A stretch of DNA of 8,444 nt from Candidatus Omnitrophota bacterium (lineage in GTDB: Bacteria; Omnitrophota; Gorgyraeia; Zapsychrales; Fredricksoniimonadaceae): the NCBI GenBank assembly GCA_017987425.1, contig JAGNTT010000079.1, forward strand, positions 1 to 8,444. Direction: 5' to 3'. Position 1 is the first letter of the stretch. Every line of letters starts with the position of its first letter. A model generated the notes under the pieces. That model was not told where the DNA came from and did not search any database. It saw nothing but the letters and a program-made list of their open reading frames with translations. A program made the translations under genes and the position numbers. This document shows positions 1 through 7,032 of this stretch, one piece after another.

Positions 1-596
1 TTATCGATATCCCCGATCGTTTCCTTGCCGCGGCGTAGGCTTCCAACGATGTCGATGCGACCGATCTCTTTTAAATCCTTTAAAACGTCTACAAATTTCC
101 GTGCAATCTCGGTGGCAGACGCAACGTTCATGCGTTTCTGGCCTTCTTTAACGACGGCGATGCCCTTTTTAATATTCTCGATCGTTTTGTCTTTGATGCC
201 CGCCAGGCCGGAAAGTTTTCCTTTGTCAACCGCCTGTTCGAGATCATCCACGGACTTGACGTTTAGTTCTTTAAAAAACATTTTAGCTTTTTTGGGCCCG
301 ACAGAGGGAATGGTCATAACATCCAAAAGACTCTCAGGAATTTCGCGTGTCAATTTATCATACGCTTCGATGCGCCCGGACTTGAGATACTCGTGGATTT
401 TTTCCTCAAGCGCCTTACCGATACCGCCGACTTCGCTTAAACGGCTTTCGTAGGCGAGCACTTCAATGTCCTCGCCCAAGCCCGAAATATTTTCCGCGGC
501 CTTATAATAAGCTCTGATCTTGAACGGATTCTCATCGGAAATTTCCAAGAGCTGTCCGAATCTAGTAAAAATATCTGCGATTTCCTGATTTTTCAT
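1..596 (-). CDS. polX: DNA polymerase X family, N-terminal part (cut by window edge)
   Basis: My translation from ATG 596-594 gives 198 residues and is still open at base 3. Bacterial PolX is a gap-filling repair polymerase, usually about 570 residues, with a C-terminal PHP phosphoesterase domain; that half is outside the window. The N-terminal 8 kDa-like region carries a helix-hairpin-helix around G57-G60 (VGGIGKALEEKI) and a second around 96-103 (IPSVGPKK). A third hairpin-like stretch lies near 130-141. The nucleotidyl-transferase signature begins at G185-S186, followed by RRG 188-190 and GDID 195-198, which holds the first two metal-binding aspartates (D196, D198). The window ends exactly there. 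The start lies 11 bp after the stop of the small lipoprotein gene and has only a weak ribosome-binding site, so it is probably translated as the last visible gene of the operon. The family call is firm; whether the PHP domain is present cannot be seen. Confidence 0.93.
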   Translation of the reverse strand, partial: MKNQEIADIFTRFGQLLEISDENPFKIRAYYKAAENISGLGEDIEVLAYESRLSEVGGIGKALEEKIHEYLKSGRIEAYDKLTREIPESLLDVMTIPSVGPKKAKMFFKELNVKSVDDLEQAVDKGKLSGLAGIKDKTIENIKKGIAVVKEGQKRMNVASATEIARKFVDVLKDLKEIGRIDIVGSLRRGKETIGDID

Positions 597-607
597 AATC
601 TTGATTG

Positions 608-793
608 TTAGAAAAACACCCACGGGGGCGGGGTCGGGACCTTCTGGGCGATCCCGAAAAGCTGGCCCAAAAGCTGAAAAGGCATCTTAAGAAGAGCGCA
701 GCCGCTCAAAGAAAAACACAAGAGCAGCATAAGGCACAACATGAACCACCGATGCCCGATTCTCAAAACTACTCCCGTTTTAAAATTCGTCAC
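608..793 (-). CDS. very small lipoprotein, function unknown
   Basis: This encodes 61 residues from a GTG start that overlaps the stop of the upstream gene as GTGA, the usual sign of translational coupling. An AAAAAGG stretch sits just before the start. Residues 1-16 are basic to neutral and 17-28 form a hydrophobic core rich in Leu, Met and Cys. Then comes a lipobox LSGC (29-32), so signal peptidase II cleavage before C32 would leave a lipidated peptide of only 30 residues. The mature part (ALLKMPFQLLGQLFGIAQKV) looks like an amphipathic helix and is followed by a proline-rich PTPPPWVFF end. I do not know a function. Similar short lipoproteins ending in PPP-x-VF are, from memory, common in Omnitrophota-like genomes. 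Residue +2 is Ala, which in proteobacterial rules would not cause inner-membrane retention. Alternative: an internal Met18 start would remove the charged n-region and is less likely. Confidence 0.72.
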   Translation of the reverse strand: MTNFKTGVVLRIGHRWFMLCLMLLLCFSLSGCALLKMPFQLLGQLFGIAQKVPTPPPWVFF

Positions 794-1206
794 GCCTTTT
801 TTGACTTGGACTTTTTTTGACGAACAGTTTTCTTTGTTTCCTTTTTTTGAAAAACTTCACCGGCAATGAACAGACCGTTTAATGCCGCCGGGAATCCGGC
901 ATACACGGACATCTGCATGATCGTCTCGGTGATTTCCTCCTGCGTGCATCCGGCATTAAGCGCGTTGCCGACGTGCGCCTTGAGCTCATGCGCGGCAAAT
1001 CCGAGGGTCACGAGAGAGGCAATCGTGATCAGTTCCCGTGTCTTTAAATCCAAGCCCGGACGGGAATATATGTCACCATAGGGAAATTCGATCACAAAAC
1101 GGGCCATATCCGGCGAGATGTCTTTAAGCTTGCTCATGATATGCTTACCGCTTTCGCCGTTGATCGATCCTAAAACCTTCAGACCTTTAGCCAAACGTTC
1201 CGTCAT
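790..1206 (-). CDS. carboxymuconolactone decarboxylase (CMD)-fold protein
   Basis: 138 residues from ATG 1206-1204. An AAGGAT ribosome-binding site lies in the short gap after the preceding gene. The core, about residues 35-118, matches the CMD domain: a D-x-K-x-RE-x-I-TIA helix (53-63), H73 and H78 in the next helix, the NALNAG-C-T-x-EEI turn (81-92), and Y102-AGFPAALN (102-110). It lacks the CxxC of AhpD-type alkylhydroperoxidases, with only one cysteine (C87), so it is closer to the gamma-carboxymuconolactone decarboxylase side of the family. No aromatic-degradation genes stand nearby, so the real substrate is unknown. The last 18 residues (121-138) are a lysine-rich tail with about half Lys/Arg, which is not part of the domain and could bind nucleic acid or membrane. 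It is coupled by a 4 bp overlap to the lipoprotein gene downstream. Confidence 0.88.
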   Translation of the reverse strand: MTERLAKGLKVLGSINGESGKHIMSKLKDISPDMARFVIEFPYGDIYSRPGLDLKTRELITIASLVTLGFAAHELKAHVGNALNAGCTQEEITETIMQMSVYAGFPAALNGLFIAGEVFQKKETKKTVRQKKSKSKKA

Positions 1207-1218
1207 ATATCCTTATTC
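1207..1218 (-). promoter_or_regulatory. ribosome-binding site of the CMD-like gene
   Basis: Read on the minus strand, the short gap between the stop of the coiled-coil envelope gene (TAA at 1215-1213) and ATG 1206 contains AATAAGGATAT. The AAGGA core is about 5 nt from the start codon. It is the clearest Shine-Dalgarno sequence of the operon and fixes this start. Confidence 0.65.
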
Positions 1219-3405
1219 TCCAATCAAAAACATTTCGGATTCGATGACCCCGTCTTTAACGGATGCTGTCACCTTTTTGGAAACCAGTGATTCAAGACCG
1301 TGCAAGACCGGAGAAACAACTTCATCGACGTAATACTGATACATCTTAGCATCCAATTCTTGATGCTGCAGGTCGCTCAAATCATCCGCCAAATCCGGGA
1401 GACGGCCCCTCATGGATTCAACATCTCTTTGAAGCCTGTTGGACTGGAGCTCCAAGGCGGACAATTGCGAACGCTTGTACTCCAGCATTCTTTCCGGACG
1501 GAGTTCTTCAGGCACTTTCGTCTCTCCCTTGACCGCACCTTCTTGGGAGAGCGTATCTTTTGCTTCCATAGTGACCGCGGCCGCCTGAACCTGCATCTCG
1601 AGCGAAGTCTTCTCCCTGCGCAACTCTTCAAGACGCTGCTGTGAAGAAAGAAGTTCCTCGGTCTTGGTCTGGATGGTCTCGTTTAATACCTGCAATTTTT
1701 GACTGGTTGTTTTTTCATCGGCCTCGGCCTGCTGGATTTTAAGCGAGAACCAGTTATCCGCCCAATCCACCAGAGCCTTGGACTGGCGGGATATCTCGCC
1801 GATCCTGACAAACGAAATCATCTGCCCCGGAATTAACTGTTCCACTCCCCCCTCTTTAAACAAATCATCGGAAGAGAGACTTTTCGACGGATCCTGCAAA
1901 ACATCCAGACTCTGCTTAAGGAGCCTGTTGGATGTTGCAAGCACCAGGTAACCTTTGACAAACGCGTATCCAGGTCTGAACGAATTCAAAAGAGGCACCG
2001 TCACAAAACTGATGTTCACGCCTCGATATTCTTCATTCTGGACGAGCGTCAAAGGAGTAGTGATGATCCTTTTTAAAATTTCTTCGGCGGCTTTGGGGTC
2101 TTTGACGTTCAGGAACACCACAAATTTTGGAAACGGAAGAAATCCTCCCGCTTCAATGCCCTGCACGTACCATCCGAACTCACTGCCCATGACGGGCAGA
2201 ATGTCATTTTCAATGTTGAGATTCCATGTCTTTTCAAGTTCCGCAAACGGGCGTTCGGACGGCAACTGATCGGGATCCGGCGGAACATGCCGTGTGAATT
2301 CTTTATACAATCCCGGAAAATCGACACACCCCGTCCATTGATACGCGATCGCATCTTTCGGAATCATCGGTACCGTCGAATTACTAACGACGGGACAATT
2401 ATTAAGGCGGTTAAGCTCCGGAATGCTGCGGGCGGGATCGAACGTGACGATCGACTTTATACGCATGGGTTTTCCGGTCAGGTAAGACGCACCGGCTGCC
2501 TGGATACCCCTCAAACCAGAGGTCAGATGCTCGATCTGCGCCTGGATAAAACTCTTTTCCTCGTCGGGAACATGATTAAAGAGCTCACTGCCGTAAACAT
2601 TGAGAAATTCCGTGACCCTGGGCATATCCAAAAACAATTGCCCGTCGGCGGCGGCATAAAAACGCTTGTTGAATGCCACGAAACGCTCATCCTCCCGGAT
2701 CGTGCCCGAATGATTCTTGACGGTATCAATCACCGTATGCAACACTCGCTCATCCACGGCTACCGCAATCAGATCATAAACGCGCGCGTAAAAAACTGAA
2801 ACACCGGACTTTTTAAATTTGATCGCGGTGATGGAAACATTCTTGTACTGTCCGGCGGCTGATTCCCAATCCTTGCTGTATTGGTTCCAGACGCCGCCCA
2901 GCATTTCGGTCAGACGCGTCCCGGCCTCGGGTCGGGCGATCAAAAGCAGACCGGAGAAACCCGGCGGCCAACTGCCGTTGGAAAAATTCTCCGCCTGCGG
3001 ATATAGGGCAACCACCACTTCACGCCCCAAGAATTGTTTAAACAAAGGACTGCTCGTGACAACATGGATATTATCGCGCCATGTGACATAGGTTTTGATT
3101 CTTTGGGTATCGACGTTCTCGTGTTCAAAAAAACCGGGGACATTAAGTTTTGAAACTCCGTCCCAGAACTTGGAAGAGCGCAGAGATTTCATCTGATCAA
3201 CTAAATCGTCAAGACGGACATAACCAAGGATACCCGAGGGAACCGCATCCTCGATGGCCAAAGACTTGGGTTTAAAAATCATGTAAGCGGCTGCAGCGAG
3301 AATCAAAAAGACCGAAATCCAAACGAACAGCCTGCGGCGCTGGCCGCGTTTAAGCATTTCATCCGGAGAAATGACTTCATCAGATTTGGAAGAATGTTTG
3401 GGCAT
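1213..3405 (-). CDS. large single-pass envelope protein with C-terminal coiled coils (DUF3352-like)
   Basis: I choose ATG 3405-3403 (730 residues); a TTG two codons upstream is the only other nearby start. The first 25 residues are short and basic (KRGQRRR at about 19-25). They are followed by one hydrophobic segment at about 26-44 (LFVWISVFLILAAAAYMIF). This is a signal-anchor arrangement that would place the rest outside the cytoplasmic membrane. The body, about 50-550, has the look of the DUF3352 group (start AIEDAVPSGILGYVRLDDL, with repeated alpha/beta stretches on substrate-inhibitor-like folds). That assignment is from memory and only moderate. About 557-616 and 637-688 are heptad-rich, charged coiled coils separated by a hinge at about 617-636 with Pro/Gly. 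The last 40 residues return to a folded segment ending in ESEMFLIGE. It overlaps the end of the tatD gene by 26 bp, so it is co-transcribed. The function is unknown; a structural or assembly role in the envelope is inference. Confidence 0.78.
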   Translation of the reverse strand: MPKHSSKSDEVISPDEMLKRGQRRRLFVWISVFLILAAAAYMIFKPKSLAIEDAVPSGILGYVRLDDLVDQMKSLRSSKFWDGVSKLNVPGFFEHENVDTQRIKTYVTWRDNIHVVTSSPLFKQFLGREVVVALYPQAENFSNGSWPPGFSGLLLIARPEAGTRLTEMLGGVWNQYSKDWESAAGQYKNVSITAIKFKKSGVSVFYARVYDLIAVAVDERVLHTVIDTVKNHSGTIREDERFVAFNKRFYAAADGQLFLDMPRVTEFLNVYGSELFNHVPDEEKSFIQAQIEHLTSGLRGIQAAGASYLTGKPMRIKSIVTFDPARSIPELNRLNNCPVVSNSTVPMIPKDAIAYQWTGCVDFPGLYKEFTRHVPPDPDQLPSERPFAELEKTWNLNIENDILPVMGSEFGWYVQGIEAGGFLPFPKFVVFLNVKDPKAAEEILKRIITTPLTLVQNEEYRGVNISFVTVPLLNSFRPGYAFVKGYLVLATSNRLLKQSLDVLQDPSKSLSSDDLFKEGGVEQLIPGQMISFVRIGEISRQSKALVDWADNWFSLKIQQAEADEKTTSQKLQVLNETIQTKTEELLSSQQRLEELRREKTSLEMQVQAAAVTMEAKDTLSQEGAVKGETKVPEELRPERMLEYKRSQLSALELQSNRLQRDVESMRGRLPDLADDLSDLQHQELDAKMYQYYVDEVVSPVLHGLESLVSKKVTASVKDGVIESEMFLIGE

Positions 3406-4138
3406 TGGCAATCAGTCGCTGGAGCGCCTCCTTCTCATCCATTTTTTTTAATTCGGCATAAGCTTTCAGTGTCCGCCATACGTCTTTTGGTTCAGCCTGA
3501 AATCCCTCATCAGGCTGATTGTAAAACACAGGACTGTCTGTTTCGATGAGCGTCCGTTCGACGGGAGCATGCATCATGGCCTCGCGGGACTGCGGGCTGT
3601 AGGCCACGCTCGGCGAGCACGACACATAAAATCCCGCTGTCAGGATTCTCTCCATCACATCGACGGGACCGCTGTACCAGTGAAACAACGCCTTCTTGAT
3701 GCCGAAGGACCAGGTCATCTTCAGACAATCTTCCCACGCCCCGCGGCTGTGAATGACGATCGGCAAATCGAATTCGCGGGCAAGCTCAAGATGTTTTTCA
3801 AAACAATCCCGCTGTTTCTTTTTTTCGTCTTCGTCTTTGCGGGCCCATTTGTACCAGTAATCGAGCCCCGTCTCGCCTATAGCGGTCGCCTGGGTGATGT
3901 TGGCACGGATGAATTCAAATGTTTCTTCGAGCTCTTCTACTTTGATTTCACCGGGATGGACGCCGAACGCCACATGAATGCGCGGCGCGCTGTATGTTTT
4001 CTTAAGTTCCAGATTTTTTCGGATGGCGGCAAGAGTTGTGGAAACAGCAATGACGTCGGTAACACCGGCGGCAGCCGCGCGCGTGAGCGCGTTTTCGATG
4101 TCGGGGACGTGGTCCAGATGGGCGTGGGTATCAATCAT
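3380..4138 (-). CDS. TatD family metal-dependent hydrolase
   Basis: 252 residues, close to the 255-265 usual for the family. This is an amidohydrolase-fold protein. Family members are metal-dependent DNases (3'-5' exonuclease in E. coli TatD) or, in the YcfH/YjjV group, less defined phosphoesterases. All metal ligands are visible: H5 and H7 in IDTHAHLD (2-9), E89 in IGETGLDYW (87-95), H130 in VIHSRG (128-133), H153 in ALFHWYSG (150-157) and D201 in ETDSP (199-203). GVHP at 59-62 is also typical. The end, NAQTFFQI, fits the family's N-x-x-x-F/L-F terminus. A charged insert KDEDEKKKQR at 101-110 lies in the loop after the GETG motif. The start has no clear ribosome-binding site; the 90 bp upstream hold an inverted repeat. 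The gene is downstream of dtd and overlaps the next gene by 26 bp. Which TatD subgroup it belongs to cannot be told. Confidence 0.94.
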   Translation of the reverse strand: MIDTHAHLDHVPDIENALTRAAAAGVTDVIAVSTTLAAIRKNLELKKTYSAPRIHVAFGVHPGEIKVEELEETFEFIRANITQATAIGETGLDYWYKWARKDEDEKKKQRDCFEKHLELAREFDLPIVIHSRGAWEDCLKMTWSFGIKKALFHWYSGPVDVMERILTAGFYVSCSPSVAYSPQSREAMMHAPVERTLIETDSPVFYNQPDEGFQAEPKDVWRTLKAYAELKKMDEKEALQRLIANAQTFFQI

Positions 4139-4157
4139 AAATTTGAACTGACTTTAG

Positions 4158-4219
4158 AGTGGTCAGTGATCGGTGGTCAGCGGTCAAAACGATACAACGA
4201 GCACTGATCCCTGACCACT
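4158..4219. repeat. degenerate intergenic inverted repeat made of GTGGTCAG units
   Basis: Two direct copies of GTGGTCAG start at 4159 and 4173 (14 bp period), and an inverted copy CTGACCAC lies at 4211-4218. The longer arms 4158-4175 and 4202-4219 are reverse complements at 16 of 18 positions, with a loop of 26 bases, so the dtd-tatD transcript could form a hairpin here. There is no T-run after the stem in the reading direction (minus), so it is a poor intrinsic terminator. Short GGTCAG/TGATC mosaics like this are seen between genes in many bacteria and look like a decayed small dispersed repeat. It fills most of the only real gap in the operon. Confidence 0.7.
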
Positions 4220-4228
4220 GAGCACTTA

Positions 4229-4666
4229 TTAGCTATCGATAACAAACGTGACTGGTCCGTCGTTAACCAATGCAACATCCATCATCGCTCGAAAGCGGCC
4301 GGTCTCGACTTTAAAATTTTTTTTGCGCAGTTTATCGACAAATAATTCGTAGAGAGCCTCACCCTTGGCGGGATCAGCGGCCGCGTCAAATGAAGGACGG
4401 CGTCCTTTGCGGCAATCACCATAAAGCGTGAACTGTGAAACGATCAAGAATTCGGCTTTGACGTCAACGGCAGAGAGGTTCATTTTACCTTGATCATCCT
4501 CAAAGATACGCAGCTCGGAAATCTTTTCAACCAGACGGTCGGCATCGTCCTCTTCATCGAACTTGCCGACTCCGAGAAAAACAAGCATGCCTGCCGCGAT
4601 ACGTCCGACTGTCTGCCGCTCGACGGAAACCGAAGCCTCACTGACTCTTTGAAGCACAATTCGCAT
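4229..4666 (-). CDS. dtd: D-aminoacyl-tRNA deacylase
   Basis: 145 residues, the usual family length. DTD hydrolyses the ester bond of D-aminoacyl-tRNAs (and glycyl-tRNA-Ala), a cytosolic chiral proof-reading step of translation. The start MRIVLQRVSEASVSV is typical. The two active-site signatures are intact: SQFTLYGD at 77-84 and the Gly-cisPro motif NDGPVT at 135-140 (G137-P138), which give the chiral selectivity. GDCRKGRRPSF (83-93) matches the conserved basic loop. No domain is missing or added. The gene is first of the minus-strand operon. Its ATG lies only about 5-6 bases after the predicted transcription start and has no Shine-Dalgarno sequence, so the message is expected to be nearly leaderless. 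The assignment is firm. Confidence 0.96.
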   Translation of the reverse strand: MRIVLQRVSEASVSVERQTVGRIAAGMLVFLGVGKFDEEDDADRLVEKISELRIFEDDQGKMNLSAVDVKAEFLIVSQFTLYGDCRKGRRPSFDAAADPAKGEALYELFVDKLRKKNFKVETGRFRAMMDVALVNDGPVTFVIDS

Positions 4667-4677
4667 AGGTTAGTGTG

Positions 4678-4706
4678 ATTATAATGAGACGGTATATGAG
4701 CGTCAA
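4678..4706 (-). promoter_or_regulatory. sigma70-type promoter of the dtd operon
   Basis: On the minus strand: -35 TTGACG at 4706-4701, a spacer of exactly 17 bp, and -10 TATAAT at 4683-4678. That is 11 of 12 consensus bases with ideal spacing. The expected start of transcription is near 4672-4671, leaving about 5 bases before the dtd ATG at 4666. As the downstream genes are nearly contiguous, this promoter probably drives dtd through polX. Confidence 0.78.
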
Positions 4707-4752
4707 CAATAAATCCCCTTATAAGAGATACTAATACATAATTATTATTTTG

Positions 4753-4787
4753 GTCAAATTGACAACCCTATTCATTTATGTTAGAAC
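4753..4787 (+). promoter_or_regulatory. possible promoter and small palindrome upstream of the helicase
   Basis: A perfect -35 hexamer TTGACA sits at 4759-4764. The best -10 at 17 bp is TAGAAC (4782-4787), matching four of six bases, so this is a weak call. If used, transcription begins near 4794, after the first in-frame ATG (4778) and 14 bases before the ATG at 4808. The -35 overlaps a small palindrome, GTCAA-A-TTGAC (4753-4763), which could be a regulator site. The sequence just upstream (about 4725-4750) is strongly AT-rich. Confidence 0.4.
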
Positions 4788-4807
4788 AAGAAACATTTGG
4801 AAAAAAT

Positions 4808-7027
4808 ATGAATCTAAAATCCATCCTAGAAGAACACAATTTCCCCGCTTTGGCGATCGCAGCACTGACAGCTTCGGGCATCAAGGACCTTCATCCGCCG
4901 CAAGCTGACGCCATTAAAAAAGGCGTTCTGGATAAACAGAGCCTTGTGATGGCGGTACCGACTGCCGCAGGTAAGACACTCGTCGCCGAACTCGTCATGC
5001 TCAAGTCCATTCTGCATCACGGCGGCAAATGCCTTTACATCGCCCCTCTCAAAGCTCTCGCATCCGAAAAATACCAGGATTTTAAAAATAAATACGAACC
5101 GCTTGGAATTAAAGTCGGTATCGCCATCGGCGATCTGGATTCTCCGAGCAAGTTCTTAAGCCGCTATCAAATCATCGTGGCGACGGCGGAGAAAGTGGAC
5201 TCGCTCCTGCGCTCGAGGGCCCAGTGGCTCATCGAATCGCTCACCGCCATCGTGCTCGACGAAGTCCATTTCATCAACGACGAATCGCGCGGTCCCACGC
5301 TTGAGATTCTCATCACGCGCATCAAACAGTTAAACCCGACTATTCAATTTCTCGCATTGAGCGCCACGATCAAAAATGCCGACGAGATGGCCGGTTGGCT
5401 CAATGCCAAACTCACATACAGCCAGTGGCGCCCGATACCGCTTCGCGAAGGCGTTTATTACAACGACCGCATCATGTTCGATAACAGCGCGGTGAAGATC
5501 CTTAAAGAAGAAGCGCCGGATGATGTGAGCAAGTTGTGCCTGGATACAATACGCGGCGGCGGACAGGTTCTTGTGTTTGTCAATTCCAGACGTTCCGCTC
5601 AGGCTTGCAGCCGCGAGGTCGCCAAGAGTATCGTCAAGACGATCAAGCCTGAAGACAAAGCCCTGCTTAAAGAGATTGCTGATGAAATCGAAAGTGATCC
5701 GGATACAACAAAAGTTTGCCGCAAGCTCGCCGACACGATCCGATTAGGCGCCGCGTTCCATCATGCCGGGCTTAAACCGAAACAGCGCCAGCTGATTGAA
5801 GACAGTTTCCGCCGCAACGTTATCAAGGTAATCTGCTCGACACCGACGTTGGCCGCCGGCGTCAACCTCCCCGCCCGTCGGGCGGTAATCCGCGACTGTA
5901 AACGCTTCACCAGCGGAATGGGACAGACATACATATCCACCGCCGAATATAAACAATGCGCCGGCCGCGCCGGACGTCCGCAATACGATGACCACGGTGA
6001 AGCTGTCCTCATTGCCAAATCGCTTTCGGAATCACACGCGCTTTTCGATAAATTCATCCTGGCCGAACCCGAACCCGTGACATCCAAACTCGGGCACGAA
6101 AGTGTTCTGCGCATCCATGTCCTGGCTTCGATCGCGGCCGGTTATGTGCACGATGTCAACGGCATGCTCGAATTCATCAGCCACACGTTTCTGTCTTACC
6201 AAAAGCTGACCCCGAATCTGATCGAACTCATCGGAAATATTTTTGAATTTCTCCATCAAAAAGGTTTTATTGAAAAAAGTGGGTTTCGTTATTTTGCCAC
6301 TCCCTTCGGCAGCCACACGAGCCGCTTGTACATTGATCCCCTCACCAGTCTGACGCTGCGCGACGGCCTGAAGAAAATTCACGACGGAAAATCTTTCTCA
6401 CATCTGGGACTTTTGCATCTGATGACCTGCTGCCCGGACAGCGAGCTCTTGAGCGTGGGCAAAGCCGATTACGAACAGCTCGAAGAATTTGTTTCAAAAT
6501 GCGAAGATGAACTCGTAATGACCGAAAATGATGTCTCCATGCTGGAAGACATGTACACTTATTTCTCGTCGATCAAGACCACTTGGATGCTGGATCAGTG
6601 GATTTCCGAAGAAAAGGAAGAAAACATCTGCGACGCTTTCGGCATCGGTCCCGGAGATATCTACCGCCATATTGAATCGGCCCAGTGGCTTCTCTACGCC
6701 GCCGGACTTATCGCCGAATTATTTCAATATAAAAATCTCACCTTCACAATCGCGCATCTGCGCAACCGGATTCAGTACGGCATTAAAGAGGAACTTCTGA
6801 ATCTGGTAAGCCTTAAAGGTGTCGGCCGAGTCCGTGCGCGCCAACTCTTCGCCAAGGGATACAAGAACATCTCAGACCTGAAATTTCTCGACGAAGAATC
6901 GCTTTCCTCAGTCAAGACCATCGGCCGAAGTCTCGCCCGCGACATCATTCACCAGATCAATACTCCCCTGACCAAAAAACGCGCCTCCGGCAATTCCGTC
7001 GAAACCGCCGAAGGCTGGGACGATTAA
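4808..7027 (+). CDS. Hel308/Ski2-like superfamily 2 DNA helicase
   Basis: I start at ATG 4808 (739 residues), which has TTGGAAAAAAT before it. The in-frame ATG at 4778 would add 10 residues but has no ribosome-binding site. In numbering from 4778, the Q-motif-like HPPQADAI is at 39-46 and motif I PTAAGKT at 61-67. Motif Ia APLKALASEKYQ is at 89-100, the DEVH box at 161-164 and SAT at 195-197. Motif V (STPTLAAGVNLPARR) spans 354-368 and motif VI QCAGRAGRP spans 393-401. A winged-helix region follows (about 430-510). Next comes a ratchet-like helical domain (about 520-645, with WMLDQWISEE and GPGDIYRHIESAQWLLYAAG). Two C-terminal helix-hairpin-helix motifs are at LKGVGRVRA (679-687) and VKTIGRSLA (712-720). 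This order and length match Hel308, a 3'-5' helicase that unwinds lagging strands at stalled forks in archaea; DEAD-box RNA helicases and RecQ do not fit. A fork or recombination repair role is inferred from the family. Transcription is divergent from dtd. Confidence 0.92.
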   Translation: MNLKSILEEHNFPALAIAALTASGIKDLHPPQADAIKKGVLDKQSLVMAVPTAAGKTLVAELVMLKSILHHGGKCLYIAPLKALASEKYQDFKNKYEPLGIKVGIAIGDLDSPSKFLSRYQIIVATAEKVDSLLRSRAQWLIESLTAIVLDEVHFINDESRGPTLEILITRIKQLNPTIQFLALSATIKNADEMAGWLNAKLTYSQWRPIPLREGVYYNDRIMFDNSAVKILKEEAPDDVSKLCLDTIRGGGQVLVFVNSRRSAQACSREVAKSIVKTIKPEDKALLKEIADEIESDPDTTKVCRKLADTIRLGAAFHHAGLKPKQRQLIEDSFRRNVIKVICSTPTLAAGVNLPARRAVIRDCKRFTSGMGQTYISTAEYKQCAGRAGRPQYDDHGEAVLIAKSLSESHALFDKFILAEPEPVTSKLGHESVLRIHVLASIAAGYVHDVNGMLEFISHTFLSYQKLTPNLIELIGNIFEFLHQKGFIEKSGFRYFATPFGSHTSRLYIDPLTSLTLRDGLKKIHDGKSFSHLGLLHLMTCCPDSELLSVGKADYEQLEEFVSKCEDELVMTENDVSMLEDMYTYFSSIKTTWMLDQWISEEKEENICDAFGIGPGDIYRHIESAQWLLYAAGLIAELFQYKNLTFTIAHLRNRIQYGIKEELLNLVSLKGVGRVRARQLFAKGYKNISDLKFLDEESLSSVKTIGRSLARDIIHQINTPLTKKRASGNSVETAEGWDD

Positions 7028-7032
7028 ATTTC

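Noticed and set aside
790..1206. AhpD-type alkylhydroperoxidase
   Set aside because: The CxxC active-site pair is absent; only one cysteine is present, so it is placed in the broader CMD family.
2287..2799. A 170-codon open frame on the plus strand inside the large envelope gene
   Set aside because: Antisense to a continuous 730-residue protein; its translation has no domain-like pattern.
3569..4207. A 212-codon open frame on the plus strand across the tatD gene
   Set aside because: It lies antisense to a full-length TatD with all metal ligands, has no recognisable domain and no ribosome-binding site; it is a shadow of the coding strand.
4158..4219. Intrinsic terminator between dtd and tatD, or a short CRISPR array
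   Set aside because: No T-run follows the stem on the minus strand, and the repeats are octamers without spacers of equal length.
4778..4780. ATG at 4778 as the helicase start
   Set aside because: No Shine-Dalgarno sequence before it and it lies within the possible promoter; the ATG at 4808 follows a GGA-containing leader.
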